From: Gemmatimonadota bacterium
GTDB lineage: Bacteria; Gemmatimonadota; Gemmatimonadetes; Gemmatimonadales; GWC2-71-9
Assembly (NCBI GenBank): GCA_003221895.1
Contig: QHUJ01000131.1
Location: forward strand, 1 to 64,000
DNA: 64,000 nucleotides
Direction: 5' to 3'
Part shown: positions 43,610-54,860 of the stretch, in pieces
How the letters are laid out: each line of letters starts with the position of its first letter
How positions within the stretch are numbered: position 1 is the first letter of the stretch
Made by a program: the position numbers and the translations under genes
The notes under the pieces: model-generated
Databases searched by the model: none
What the model saw: the letters and a program-made list of their open reading frames with translations, nothing else
What the model was told of the DNA's origin: nothing

Positions 43610-44808
43610 AAGAAATAGTCCCACGCCCAGTTCAGCAGCACGAACAACTTGTTGCGAAATCCGATGAGCTGGATGATGTGAACGACGAGCCACATCACCC
43701 ACGCCGGAAACCCGCTCAATTGCAGTCCAAAGACGTGCGCCACAGCCGCGTTGCGGCCGATCGTGGCGAGCGTGCCCTGATCGTGGTAGCGGAAGGGCTC
43801 CAGCGGCTGCCCCCGCAGCTGGCGCGCGATGTTTCGGGCGACCGACTCCCCCATCTGGATCGCGACCGGCGCGACCATCGGCAGCGGCTCACCGTCCTGC
43901 TCGCGATAGGCCGCATCGCCGATGATGAAGACTTCAGGATGCCCGGCGAGCTGGAGCGTCGGCTCGACGGGGATCCGTCCCTGCCGCGCGGGAGCCAGGC
44001 CCAGCGTGGCCGTGAGCGGCGCCGCGCGCACGCCCGCGGCCCAGATCACTGTCTGCGCGGGGATGATCTCGCCGCTTTTGAGGTGCGCCTGCCGGCCGTC
44101 GAAATCGGCCACGGTCGCGCCGAATCGCACCTCGACATACTTCCGCCACAGCGTCTTCCCCGCTGCCTCACGCAACCGCTCGGGGAGCGCCGGCAGCAGC
44201 TTATCGGTCGCCTCGAGCAGCAGGATCCGCACATCCTTGATGTTCAGCCGCGGGTAATCCTTGACGAGGACGAGCCGGATCAGCTCGGACAGCGCCCCCG
44301 CCATTTCGACGCCGGTCGGCCCGCCACCCACCACGATGAACGTGAGCAGCGCGCGCCGCTTCTCGGCGTCGGGCTCGAGCATCGCCTGCTCGAAGCAGGT
44401 GAGCACGTGATTGCGAATGGTGATTGCGTCGGGAATGTCCTTCAGGCCCAGCCCGTGACGCTGCAGCGATGCGAGCCCGAAGAAGTTCGTCTCCCCGCCC
44501 GGTGCGAGCACCAGGAAATCGTACGCGATGGGCCCGGCCGTCGTGTCGAGCCGTTTCGCGGCGAAGTCGACGCGCGTGACCTCGATCATGCGAAAATCGA
44601 AATTCTTCTGGCCGCGCAAAACCGCGCGCGCCGGCTTGGCGATCTCCTCGGGCTCGAGGCCCGCGGTCGCGACCTGGTAGAGAAGCGGTTGGAAGAGGTG
44701 GTAGTTGTTGCGATCGACGAGCACCACTTGCACGGGAGCGCGCCGCAGGGCACGGGCAACGCGCAAACCGCCGAATCCAGCTCCAACGATAACGACGGTG
44801 GGGATCAT
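43573..44808 (-). CDS. ndh: type II NADH dehydrogenase (NDH-2 family FAD oxidoreductase)
   Basis: VVIVGAGFGGLRVARALRRAPVQVVLVDRNNYHLFQPLLYQVATAGL, VVGGGPTGVEMAGALSEL, VFIIGDAA. Confidence 0.92.
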   Translation of the reverse strand: MIPTVVIVGAGFGGLRVARALRRAPVQVVLVDRNNYHLFQPLLYQVATAGLEPEEIAKPARAVLRGQKNFDFRMIEVTRVDFAAKRLDTTAGPIAYDFLVLAPGGETNFFGLASLQRHGLGLKDIPDAITIRNHVLTCFEQAMLEPDAEKRRALLTFIVVGGGPTGVEMAGALSELIRLVLVKDYPRLNIKDVRILLLEATDKLLPALPERLREAAGKTLWRKYVEVRFGATVADFDGRQAHLKSGEIIPAQTVIWAAGVRAAPLTATLGLAPARQGRIPVEPTLQLAGHPEVFIIGDAAYREQDGEPLPMVAPVAIQMGESVARNIARQLRGQPLEPFRYHDQGTLATIGRNAAVAHVFGLQLSGFPAWVMWLVVHIIQLIGFRNKLFVLLNWAWDYFFYERAARLITRD

Positions 44809-44885
44809 CTTGTCGGCTTTCACAAGACCTCCGCGCACGTCATTCACCAACGGAAACGATGTGTTGGGCCGGACAGATCCTGGAG

Positions 44886-45629
44886 CTAACCCGTGATTTT
44901 GCGCCACAGTGCCGCCAGCGGATCGTAGTTCGCGTCGACGACTCGCTCCTTCAGCGGAATGATGGCGTTGTCCGTGATCGTGATCGACTCGGGACAGACT
45001 TCGGTGCAGCACTTGGTGATGTTGCAGTAGCCGATGCCGCCCTCGTGGTGCAGATGCTCGCGCCGGTCGACGACGTCGAGCGGATGCATCTCGTACACGG
45101 CGGCGCGCACGAGCATCGCGGGGCCCATGAAGGCCTCGTGCTTCTCGTGCGTGCGCAGCACGTGGCAGACGTCCTGGCACAGGAAGCACTCGATGCATTT
45201 GCGGAATTCCTGCGGGCGCTCGATTTCGTACTGATACATGCGCCACGTGCCGTCCGGCGCATCGGGCTTGCGCGGCTGGAACGCCGGAATGCGCTTGTTG
45301 ACCTCGTAATTCCACGACACGTCCGTCACGAGATCCTTGATCACGGGGAACGCGCGCATCGGGGTTACGGTGATCGTCTCGTCCGGCGCGTAGTCCGACA
45401 TGCGCGTCATGCACATCAGCCGCGGCTTCCCGTTGATCTCCGCCGAGCACGAGCCGCACTTCCCCGCCTTGCAGTTCCAGCGCACCGCGAGGTCCGGCGC
45501 CTGCTCGGCCTGGATGGCGTGCACGGCGTCGAGCACCACCATCCCCTCGCCCGCCGCGACCTGATACTCCTTCAGCTCGCCGCGTTCCCGCGTGCCGCGG
45601 AACAGCCGCAGCGTGCGCTGCTCGGACAC
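44886..45629 (-). CDS. sdhB: succinate dehydrogenase iron-sulfur subunit
   Basis: CKAGKCGSCSAEINGKPRLMC, CIECFLCQDVCHV, CNITKCCTEVCPESITITDNAIIPLKERV. Confidence 0.93.
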   Translation of the reverse strand: MSEQRTLRLFRGTRERGELKEYQVAAGEGMVVLDAVHAIQAEQAPDLAVRWNCKAGKCGSCSAEINGKPRLMCMTRMSDYAPDETITVTPMRAFPVIKDLVTDVSWNYEVNKRIPAFQPRKPDAPDGTWRMYQYEIERPQEFRKCIECFLCQDVCHVLRTHEKHEAFMGPAMLVRAAVYEMHPLDVVDRREHLHHEGGIGYCNITKCCTEVCPESITITDNAIIPLKERVVDANYDPLAALWRKITG

Positions 45630-45630
45630 G

Positions 45631-47423
45631 TTATTTCCCTTCCTTAATGAGGGTCATCAGATCCGCTGGAATCGGCGGCTGGGCCTCGCGCCGGACGACC
45701 ATGCGGTCCCCTTCTTTCTTAATGGCGATCTGCTCCCGAGCCTGCTTCTCGTCGGAATCGGGATAGTCGCTGCGTGTATGCGCACCGCGACTTTCCGTCC
45801 GCTCCAGCGCCGCCCGAGCGCTGGCCTCGGCGACCACGAGCAGCGCGCGCAAGTCGATCGCCGTGTGCCAGCCAGGATTGTACTCGCGGCTGCCCGTCAC
45901 CCCAACCTTGCGGGCGCGGGCCTTGAGCTTCTCGAGCTCGGCCAGCGCGTTCTCCAGACCGCTCTTGTCTCGGATGATGCCGGCGTCTCGTTGCATGATT
46001 GTCTGTAATGCCGTCTGCACGGCAAAGGGATTCTCACCCTCACGCCCGAACGGCTCCAACGCCTCACGCATGGACTGCTCGACGTCGGCGTCCGGAATAT
46101 TGGGCGCCGCGCCGCGCTTCGATGCGGCGTGCTGCCCTGCCCGCCGTCCGAACACCAACAAATCGCTCAGCGAATTGCCGCCGAGGCGGTTGGCGCCGTG
46201 CATGCCGCCGCCGACTTCGCCCGCGGCGTACAGGCCGGGCACCGTGGACTCCTGGGTCTCGGCATCGACTTTGATGCCACCCATCACATAGTGGGTCGTC
46301 GGACCGATCTCCATCGGGTCTTTCGTGATGTCGACATGCGCGAGCTCTTTGAACTGGTGATACATGCTGGGCAACTTCTTCCTGATGTAGTCGGCGTTTT
46401 GCTTCGAGGCGATGTCGAGTATGACGCCGCCATGCTCCGTGCCGCGCCCCTCGGCGATTTCCTTGACGATCGCCTTGGCGACCACGTCTCGGGTCAACAG
46501 CTCGGGGGGACGGCGGTTCTGCTTGCGATCGCCCTTCACCCACGCATCGGCTTCTATTTCCGTGTCCGCGTAATCGCCTTTGAACATGTCAGGCATGTAG
46601 CGGAACATGAACCGCTCGCCCTTATTGTTTTTTAACACCCCGCCTTCGCCACGCACGCCTTCGGTCACGAGAATGCCGCGCACGCTGGGCGGCCAGACCA
46701 TGCCGGTCGGATGGAATTGCACGAACTCCATATCGATCAGCTCGGCACCTGCGTCGTACGCGAGTGCGTGACCGTCACCCGTGTACTCCCAGGAATTGCT
46801 GGTGATTTGCCACGCCTTGCCGATGCCGCCCGTCGCGAGCACGATGGCGCCGCTCTTGAACAGGACGAACCGTCCGGTTTCGCGGAAATAGCCGAGTGCG
46901 CCGGCGATCCGCCCACCCACGACGAACAGGCGGACGATGGTGCATTCCATGTGGACGTCGATGCCGGAGTGGACGCCCTTGTCCTGGAGGACGCGGATCA
47001 TCTCGAGTCCGGTGCGGTCACCGACGTGCGCCAGGCGGGAGTAGGTGTGACCGCCGAAGGGCCGCTGATTGATGCGGCCGTCGGGGGTGCGATCGAACAG
47101 GGCGCCCCAGGCCTCGAGCTCGTTGATGCGGTCGGGCGATTCCTGGGCATGGATCTGCGCCATGCGCCAGTTGTTGTGCATCTTGCCGCCGCGCATGGTG
47201 TCGCGGAAATGCACCCGCCAGTTGTCTTCGTTCATCACGTTGCCCAGGGCCGCGGCCGCGCCGCCTTCGGCCATGACCGTATGGGCTTTGCCGAGGAGTG
47301 ACTTGCAGACGAGGGCGACTTTGGCTTTCTGGGCGCTCGCTTCGATCGCGGCGCGGAGGCCGGCGCCGCCGGCGCCGATGACGATGACGTCGTAGTCGTG
47401 GCTGCGAAGGTCACTGGCCGCCA

Positions 47424-47424
<1 letters not shown>
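45631..47424 (-). CDS. sdhA: succinate dehydrogenase flavoprotein subunit
   Basis: VIGAGGAGLRAAIEASAQ, HTVMAEGGAAAALGN, QFHPTGMVWPPSVRGILVTEGVRGEGG, AAGEVGGGMHGANRLGGNSLSDLLVFGRRAG. Confidence 0.95.
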
Positions 47425-48982
<1,558 letters not shown>

Positions 48983-49019
48983 CTAACGCGCCTTTGTCAG
49001 GCGACCAAGGAGGCAAAAC

Positions 49020-49367
49020 ATGGTGTTGGAACTGAGAAAACTGCTTCCACTTGGGGGTGTAATCGCGATGGCCGTCGTTCCGCAACGCGGCGTTGCGCAG
49101 CGCCCCGAGCTGCCACGCCTATTCGAAACCTACCAGGTTGCTCTCGACTCGACCGTTTCCCAACCGACACATTGGGCCGAAGGGGCGATCATCGGTGGCG
49201 TAGCGGTCGGGGTCCTGGGCGCAATGATGGCTGAAGGCCTGTGTTCCGACAACCCAAACGTGAAATGCGCCATAGGTGGAGCGGTCGTTGGTGGCGTGAT
49301 CGGCGTTGTTGTTGGCGGGTTGATCGGCGGCCTGTTTCCCAAATCGTCTGAAGACCTCAGTCCCTAG
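49020..49367 (+). CDS. small exported glycine-zipper-like protein
   Basis: Signal-like N-terminus (AMAVVPQRGVAQ); IIGGVAVGVLGAMMAEG...IGGAVVGGVIGVVVGGLIGGLF. Confidence 0.5.
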   Translation: MVLELRKLLPLGGVIAMAVVPQRGVAQRPELPRLFETYQVALDSTVSQPTHWAEGAIIGGVAVGVLGAMMAEGLCSDNPNVKCAIGGAVVGGVIGVVVGGLIGGLFPKSSEDLSP

Positions 49368-50383
49368 CCCCCGCGCGTGTGCATTTCGCGATGCGGATCC
49401 GCCCGCAAGGCCGTGACCTGATACAACGGTGAGCGATCCCTGACAGCGAGCCGTTCTTCGGCTCCGCGATCGACCCGTCCCTGCCACGTCGACGTTATCA
49501 AATCCTTCAGCGCAACGTCGCTCGCGCCGCTGCGCAGCGACTCGCGCAGATCGGTGCCCCGCTCCGCATACAGACACAGGAACCATGTGCCGTCAGCCGT
49601 CAGCCGACTGCGGTCGCAGGAACGACAGAACGGGGCCGTCGTCGAGGCCACGATCCCGAACGTGGCGCCATCCGGGAGCCGAAACCGCTCGGCCGGCGCG
49701 GCAACATCCGCGGTTGGCACCGCCTCGATGGCGCCGTAATGCGCCGACAGCCGCGCGAGGATTTCGCGCTGCGAAAATACCTGCTCCGCCGACCACGCCG
49801 TTGCGCCGCCCACGTCCATGTACTCGATGAAGCGCACCTCAGCGTCATGGGCACGCCCGAATTCGATCAGGTCTACCAGCTCGTCGTCATTCGTGCCCCG
49901 CATCACGACGGTGTTGAGCTTGAGCGGGAAACCGGCGGCGCGGGCACCGGCGATCCCCGCCAGCACGTCGGCGTGCTTGTCCGTCCGCGCCAATTCCCGC
50001 ATCCGCGCGGGGCGCAATGTGTCCAGGCTGACCGTAACGCGTCCCAATCCCGCGCGGCGCAGATCCTCGGCCTGCTTCGCTAGCAGCAGCCCGTTGGTGG
50101 TCATGGCGAGATCGCGGACGCCGGAGACGCCCGCGAGCATCCGGGCCAACGCCGGCAAATCGTGCCGCAACAGCGGCTCGCCACCGGTGAGTCGCACCTT
50201 CTCGACCCCGAGCGACGCGAACACACCAACGAGGCGGGTGATTTCTTCGAACGTCAGAATCGATTGCTTGGGGAGCCAGACGTACTCTTGCTCCGGCATG
50301 CAGTAGCGGCACCGCAGGTTGCAGCGGTCCGTCACCGATACGCGCAGGCTACCGAGCGGACGCCCCACCTTGTCGCGCGTCAT
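49364..50383 (-). CDS. moaA: GTP 3',8-cyclase MoaA
   Basis: LRVSVTDRCNLRCRYCMPEQEYVWLPKQSILTFEEI, VRLTGGEPLLRHDL, STTAPFCRSCDRSRLTADG; start MTRDKVGRPLG. Confidence 0.94.
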   Translation of the reverse strand: MTRDKVGRPLGSLRVSVTDRCNLRCRYCMPEQEYVWLPKQSILTFEEITRLVGVFASLGVEKVRLTGGEPLLRHDLPALARMLAGVSGVRDLAMTTNGLLLAKQAEDLRRAGLGRVTVSLDTLRPARMRELARTDKHADVLAGIAGARAAGFPLKLNTVVMRGTNDDELVDLIEFGRAHDAEVRFIEYMDVGGATAWSAEQVFSQREILARLSAHYGAIEAVPTADVAAPAERFRLPDGATFGIVASTTAPFCRSCDRSRLTADGTWFLCLYAERGTDLRESLRSGASDVALKDLITSTWQGRVDRGAEERLAVRDRSPLYQVTALRADPHREMHTRGG

Positions 50384-50844
50384 CGCGGAATTCGCTCCCC
50401 CTCTCCGCTCTGCGGAGAGGGCGTCAGGGGGTGAGGTCGACCCGAGGGATCCACCCACGTGGTCGTGCCGTCCGCGTGAAGCTCCTTCTTCCAGACCGGC
50501 AGCCGTTTCTTGACCTCTTCGATTACGTAGCGACACGCCGCGAATGCCTCGTCGCGGTGCGGCGCAGCGGCAGCGATTCCGATGCTCGCCTCACCCACCG
50601 GTACCAGCCCGAGCCGATGCTGCAGCGTCACGCGGGCATTGACCCAGCGTTCCTGCGCTTCGCCGAGAATTCGTTCGATTTCGGCCACCGCCATGTCGTC
50701 GTAAGCGGAGTAGTCGATGCCGGTGACGTCGTCATCGCTGCGGACGGTGCCAAGGAAGACGCACGTTCCCCCACGCTCCGGGCTCTGCACCCTCGCGAGG
50801 AGCGAATCGACGGCGAGCGGATTGCGGCTGAGATACGTCATCAT
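50380..50844 (-). CDS. moaE: molybdopterin synthase catalytic subunit MoaE
   Basis: GGTCVFLGTVRSDDDVTGIDYSAYDDMAVAEIERIL, HRLGLVPVGEASIGIAAAAPHRDEAF, EEVKKRLPVWKKE; C-terminal tail PHPLTPSPQSGEGERIPR is repeat-derived. Confidence 0.93.
   Translation of the reverse strand: MMTYLSRNPLAVDSLLARVQSPERGGTCVFLGTVRSDDDVTGIDYSAYDDMAVAEIERILGEAQERWVNARVTLQHRLGLVPVGEASIGIAAAAPHRDEAFAACRYVIEEVKKRLPVWKKELHADGTTTWVDPSGRPHPLTPSPQSGEGERIPR
50399..50421. repeat. short palindrome (PHPLTPSP...GEGE type repeat)
   Basis: ccctctccgc-tct-gcggagaggg: perfect 10-bp arms, 3-nt loop, inside the moaE 3' end. Confidence 0.85.
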
Positions 50845-51092
50845 CCTCCCGACAACGGTGGTAACAACGCCACCTCATCACCGTCTTCGACCCGCGCGTC
50901 CAGCTTCACTTGTCGCAGGTTCACCGCCGCGAGCGGACGCGGCGGCAGGTCGCGAGCGCCAGGGACCGTCTCGCGCACGCGCGCGAGCACATCCGCCACG
51001 GTCGCGGAGCTGCCGGAGACGCGCACCGCCGTGGTATCGCATCCCGTCAGCTCGGCGTAGCGCGCGAAGAAACGCACCGTGATGTTCGGCAT
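50841..51092 (-). CDS. moaD: molybdopterin synthase sulfur carrier subunit MoaD
   Basis: ITVRFFARYAELTG...LPPRPLAAVNLRQVKLDARVEDGDEVALLPPLSGG, C-terminal GG. Confidence 0.93.
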   Translation of the reverse strand: MPNITVRFFARYAELTGCDTTAVRVSGSSATVADVLARVRETVPGARDLPPRPLAAVNLRQVKLDARVEDGDEVALLPPLSGG

Positions 51093-51099
51093 GACTCGA

Positions 51100-52893
51100 T
51101 TATAGGCCCGACGCGAGACCTTGCCAAATCTTCGTCTGCTTCGCCGTCGGATTCGGCGCGCGCTGCAGCCTGAAGGTGGCTACGGTGTGCTCGCGCACTA
51201 CGCTATTGAGCTTCAGCGTCTGACCGCTGCGCTGAACGGTGATGGTGAACGGCTGGCCTGCTTTGCCGCGATAGCGCGTCCGAAACGTCGCTCCCCAATC
51301 GGGATCCGACGCGATCGCGACGTCCCCGAGGTTAGTGATGACATCGCCTGCCTGCACGCCGGCCTGCTCCGCCGCACTGCCGGGAGTCACCTCCTGCACC
51401 ATCAATCCGCCCGCCGGCGTGGGACCGGTCGACACGCCGACAAAGGGTGTCGTGACAACCTGCCGGCTCAGCACCAATCCCGCTTTGGCAAACACCGCTT
51501 CGTACGGCAATGAGTCGCGGCCATCGATGTAGCGTCGGTAAAAACTGTCGACGGCGGGCATGCCCGCGGTGCGCAGCTCGTTCAGCAGATCGGCTGTGCG
51601 GAACCCCTTGTTCTGGCGGTAGTAGCGGGTGAACAACGCCCGCATCACTTCGTCGAGGTTGTGGGCGTTGTCGGTCGCGTCGCGGATGGAAATGTCGAGC
51701 AGGAATCCGAGTAGCGATCCTTTCGGATAATACAGCTGCGAGCTATTGACGTAGACCTCGTGAATCCAGGTCGCCTCGCTGCCGTCCTCCGCGCTCCAGG
51801 GCTCCGGCGCCGATTCCACCTCCCGAATGTTCGACGTCGCATTGTCGAGGAATTGCTCGGGCGTCCATAACCCCGCGCGCAGGTTGGTAAGGTCGCCGTA
51901 ATAGTCGGTGACGCCCTCTGACCACCACAACAGCGGCGTGTACTGCTCGGCGTGATAGTCGTACGGCCACATCTCGGCGGGACGAATCCGCTTCACGTTC
52001 CAGAGATGGAAGAATTCGTGCGAGATCAGCGGATACATGAAATCACCCAGCGTGCCCGCTGGATCGGCGAATGCCCCGGCGGGCATGATGTCGTACTGCG
52101 AAGCACTGTGCTCGAGTCCGCCGCCAAAGCCGACGGGCTCGTGGATGACGTTGAAGAAAATCGTGTAGCTGTCGTAGGGTGCACCGCCCATGATCTTGTT
52201 CTGCACGGGCGCCATCTTGGAAACACCCTTCCGAATATTCGCGGCGACGGCCGGAGTGTAGTCCGCGGCCGGCCAGACGGCGATCCGGATCCATTTCCCA
52301 TCGGCCTGCAATGAGTCGAGACTATAACGCCCCACGAACGTCATCGCATCGGCGAGCTCGTGATAATCAGCGGCGCGATAGACGCCGTTCACCGGCCCGG
52401 TGAGCGACGTGGTGATCTGCCAGTCCGCCGGCACGTGGAAGCGTACCTCGGCGGCGCGGCCGTTCTGCCCCTCCTCGAACAGGAAGAGATTGGTGCCGAG
52501 GAACTGGCCGAAGTTTTGCGTGACGCGCGCCGTCGAGAGATCGATCGTATCGGCGATGAAGTCGAACTCGACTGTGACGCGATCGGCGCGGCCGGTGACA
52601 ACGCGCCACGTATCCTTGTCACCGCGATCCCAGCGGAGCGACTGGCCTGCGGGGTTCTTCGCGCCGAAGCCATGGACATAGCGCGCGTAATTTTGGATTT
52701 CGTAGTTACCAGGGCTCCACGCCGGCAGCGACACGAACAGCGTTTCTTTTCCCGCTGCGGGGAAATCGGCGGCCACATGGAACTGCCGCTGAGTCGTGGA
52801 CATGAGCGTGACGTCATAACGAACCGTCTGCGCCGCGAGCGATGTGGAAAACAGGGCCGCAAGCAGTGCGACGGGAGAAAAGCGATGCATCAT
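51100..52893 (-). CDS. secreted M61-family glycyl aminopeptidase-like protein with PDZ domain
   Basis: PAWSPGNYEIQNYARYVHGF, YPLISHEFFHLWNVKRIRP, LLWWSEGVTDYYGDL, C-terminal PDZ GLMVQEVTPGSAAEQAGVQAGDVI. Confidence 0.9.
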   Translation of the reverse strand: MMHRFSPVALLAALFSTSLAAQTVRYDVTLMSTTQRQFHVAADFPAAGKETLFVSLPAWSPGNYEIQNYARYVHGFGAKNPAGQSLRWDRGDKDTWRVVTGRADRVTVEFDFIADTIDLSTARVTQNFGQFLGTNLFLFEEGQNGRAAEVRFHVPADWQITTSLTGPVNGVYRAADYHELADAMTFVGRYSLDSLQADGKWIRIAVWPAADYTPAVAANIRKGVSKMAPVQNKIMGGAPYDSYTIFFNVIHEPVGFGGGLEHSASQYDIMPAGAFADPAGTLGDFMYPLISHEFFHLWNVKRIRPAEMWPYDYHAEQYTPLLWWSEGVTDYYGDLTNLRAGLWTPEQFLDNATSNIREVESAPEPWSAEDGSEATWIHEVYVNSSQLYYPKGSLLGFLLDISIRDATDNAHNLDEVMRALFTRYYRQNKGFRTADLLNELRTAGMPAVDSFYRRYIDGRDSLPYEAVFAKAGLVLSRQVVTTPFVGVSTGPTPAGGLMVQEVTPGSAAEQAGVQAGDVITNLGDVAIASDPDWGATFRTRYRGKAGQPFTITVQRSGQTLKLNSVVREHTVATFRLQRAPNPTAKQTKIWQGLASGL

Positions 52894-52923
52894 CACACCC
52901 CGTAAGAGTTTGGGTCTTGCGTA

Positions 52924-52955
52924 AATAAAACGGCCCCGGCACCGAATGCCGAGGC
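52924..52955 (-). terminator. Rho-independent terminator downstream of the HU gene
   Basis: Minus strand GGCCTCGGCA-TTCG-GTGCCGGGGCC-style hairpin (one G-T wobble) followed by GTTTTATTT, about 30 nt after the HU stop. Confidence 0.75.
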
Positions 52956-52984
52956 CTCTCGCCAAGTGTACGTCCTTCAGGGGC

Positions 52985-53299
52985 TTAGGATGGAACGCGC
53001 GCGCTCGCGTCCGCCACCATCGCGCGCAACTCCTTACTGGGCTTGAAGACAGGAACCGGGCGTGCCGCGACTTCGACGGGATCACCAGTTCTTGGGTTAC
53101 GTGCCATCCGCGTTTTGCGCTGCCGGATCTTAAACGTGCCAAACCCGCGTACCTCAATGTTATGCTGCTCGGCGAGGGCCGCTTTAACCGCGTCGAGGAA
53201 CGAATCCACAACCCGCGCACAGTCCTTTTTTGAAATCAGGGGACCAGCGGTGCGAGCGATTTGTGCGGTGACTTTTTCGACTAGATCGGCCTTCGTCAT
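52985..53299 (-). CDS. hup: HU/IHF-family DNA-binding protein
   Basis: MTKADLVEKVTAQIA...IEVRGFGTFKIRQRKTRMARNPRTGDPVEVAARPVPVFKPSKEL. Confidence 0.95.
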   Translation of the reverse strand: MTKADLVEKVTAQIARTAGPLISKKDCARVVDSFLDAVKAALAEQHNIEVRGFGTFKIRQRKTRMARNPRTGDPVEVAARPVPVFKPSKELRAMVADASARVPS

Positions 53300-53364
53300 G
53301 GGGCCCCCGTAACTGCTGGTACGTCGCCGGGTTGCAAAAGTCGGGGGCTATGATAGGGGCTTAG

Positions 53365-54480
53365 TCATTTGGCGTCAAGAGCTTGTAGGAATTGTTGGAA
53401 GTGCCGCTGAGCGTCGTGGGGGCCTGGAGACGCCTCGGGGTGGTATTGCACGGCGAAAATCGGGTGCTCCCGGTGCCGAATACCCTCAACCGTTCCGTCG
53501 TTGAGGTTAAGGTGGGTGACCTCCAGTGACTTCGCACCAGGCACACCGCCTGTCTCGCCGCGCACCGCGAAGCCGTGATTCTGAGATGTGATAAGTACTT
53601 GCCCTGTAGCGAGATCCTTCACGGGATGGTTCCCGCCCCGGTGTCCGTAGGGCAGCTTCACGGTTTCGCCACCCATCGCCAGACCCAGCAACTGGTGACC
53701 GAGGCAGATCCCAAAGATCGGGAGCGAGCCGTCGGAGAGCTCGCGAATGGTGCTAATCGCGTAGCCCACGGCCGCCGGGTCGCCGGGGCCGTTGGACAAG
53801 AAAACGCCGGCGGGCTTCAGCGCCCGGATGGCGGCGGCGTTGGTCGTGGCCGGGACCACCGTCACACGGCAACCATGCTGCACGAACAGCCGCAGGATGT
53901 TGCGCTTCATCCCGAAGTCGACTGCCACGACGTGATGCTTCGCCTGCGCCGGTCCTTCGCTGTACGCGGTGGCAATGGTCGCGGCGCTCGCGAGGTCGAG
54001 TCCATTCATCGATGGTGAAGCGGCAAGCGCCGCTTTGATCTGCGCGGTGGGCTCCTGGCCGACCGCCAGCACGCCGCGCATCGCGCCGCGCGACCGGATA
54101 TAACGGGTGAGCTGGCGCGTATCGACCTCGGCGACGAGCGGTACCTTGGCGCCGGCGAGCCAGTCGAGCAGCGTGCCCGTCGCGCGCCAGTTGGACGGCG
54201 TCCGCGCCAACTCGCGGACCACCACGCCGGCAACGCGCGGCCGATCCGATTCGACGTCCTCTGGATTGATCCCGTAGTTCCCGATCATCGGCGCGGTCAT
54301 CACCACGATCTGGCCGAGGTAGGAGGGATCGGTGAACACCTCCTGATAGCCGCTCAGATTGGTGGTGAAGACGACTTCTGCGTATGCTGGCTCGAACGGA
54401 AGCGGTGCGGTTCCGGGGAACGAGGCCCCGTCCTCGAGGAGGACGTAGGCGGGCGCTGGGGGAGAGTTACGGCCTGCGAT
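53365..54480 (-). CDS. carA: carbamoyl-phosphate synthase small subunit (start codon unresolved)
   Basis: GQIVVMTAPMIGNYGINPEDVES, FLSNGPGDPAAVG, FGICLGHQLLGLAMGG; homologous N-terminus PAYVLLEDGASFPGTAPLPFEPAYAEVVFTTNLSGYQEVFTDPSY lies upstream of the ORF-track GTG. Confidence 0.88.
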   Translation of the reverse strand: MAGRNSPPAPAYVLLEDGASFPGTAPLPFEPAYAEVVFTTNLSGYQEVFTDPSYLGQIVVMTAPMIGNYGINPEDVESDRPRVAGVVVRELARTPSNWRATGTLLDWLAGAKVPLVAEVDTRQLTRYIRSRGAMRGVLAVGQEPTAQIKAALAASPSMNGLDLASAATIATAYSEGPAQAKHHVVAVDFGMKRNILRLFVQHGCRVTVVPATTNAAAIRALKPAGVFLSNGPGDPAAVGYAISTIRELSDGSLPIFGICLGHQLLGLAMGGETVKLPYGHRGGNHPVKDLATGQVLITSQNHGFAVRGETGGVPGAKSLEVTHLNLNDGTVEGIRHREHPIFAVQYHPEASPGPHDAQRHFQQFLQALDAK

Positions 54481-54844
54481 TGCTGGGGGGCGGAGGCTGT
54501 GGCGGCGTCGCTGGCGGAGCCGTCGGTTGAGTTTCGATGGGCAACGGCGTCTGTTGGACGGGCGTCGGAGCCTGCTGCTGCGCCTGACCTTCGAGTACCG
54601 AGCGGACCTGCGTGGCCGATTGCGACATGAACGTCAGCACCAACGCGAGGAAAAGGAATATTCCGGCGGTCCACCAGGTGACTTTGGTGAGCAGTGTCGT
54701 CGCCTGGCGACCACCCATGATCGTTTCGGTGCCGGCGCCGCCACCCATGCTGGCGAGTCCGCCGCCCTGGCCCGCCTGCAGCAGCACCGCAGCGGTCAGG
54801 ATCAGCGAGTCGAGAATGAGAATGGCAACGAGGACTGTGTACAT
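54467..54844 (-). CDS. secG: preprotein translocase subunit SecG
   Basis: MYTVLVAILILDSLILTAAVLLQAGQGGGLASMGGGAGTETIMGGRQATTLLTKVTWWTAGIFLFLALVL with Pro-rich tail. Confidence 0.92.
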   Translation of the reverse strand: MYTVLVAILILDSLILTAAVLLQAGQGGGLASMGGGAGTETIMGGRQATTLLTKVTWWTAGIFLFLALVLTFMSQSATQVRSVLEGQAQQQAPTPVQQTPLPIETQPTAPPATPPQPPPPSNRRP

Positions 54845-54860
54845 GCGCGGGGCAAGATAC

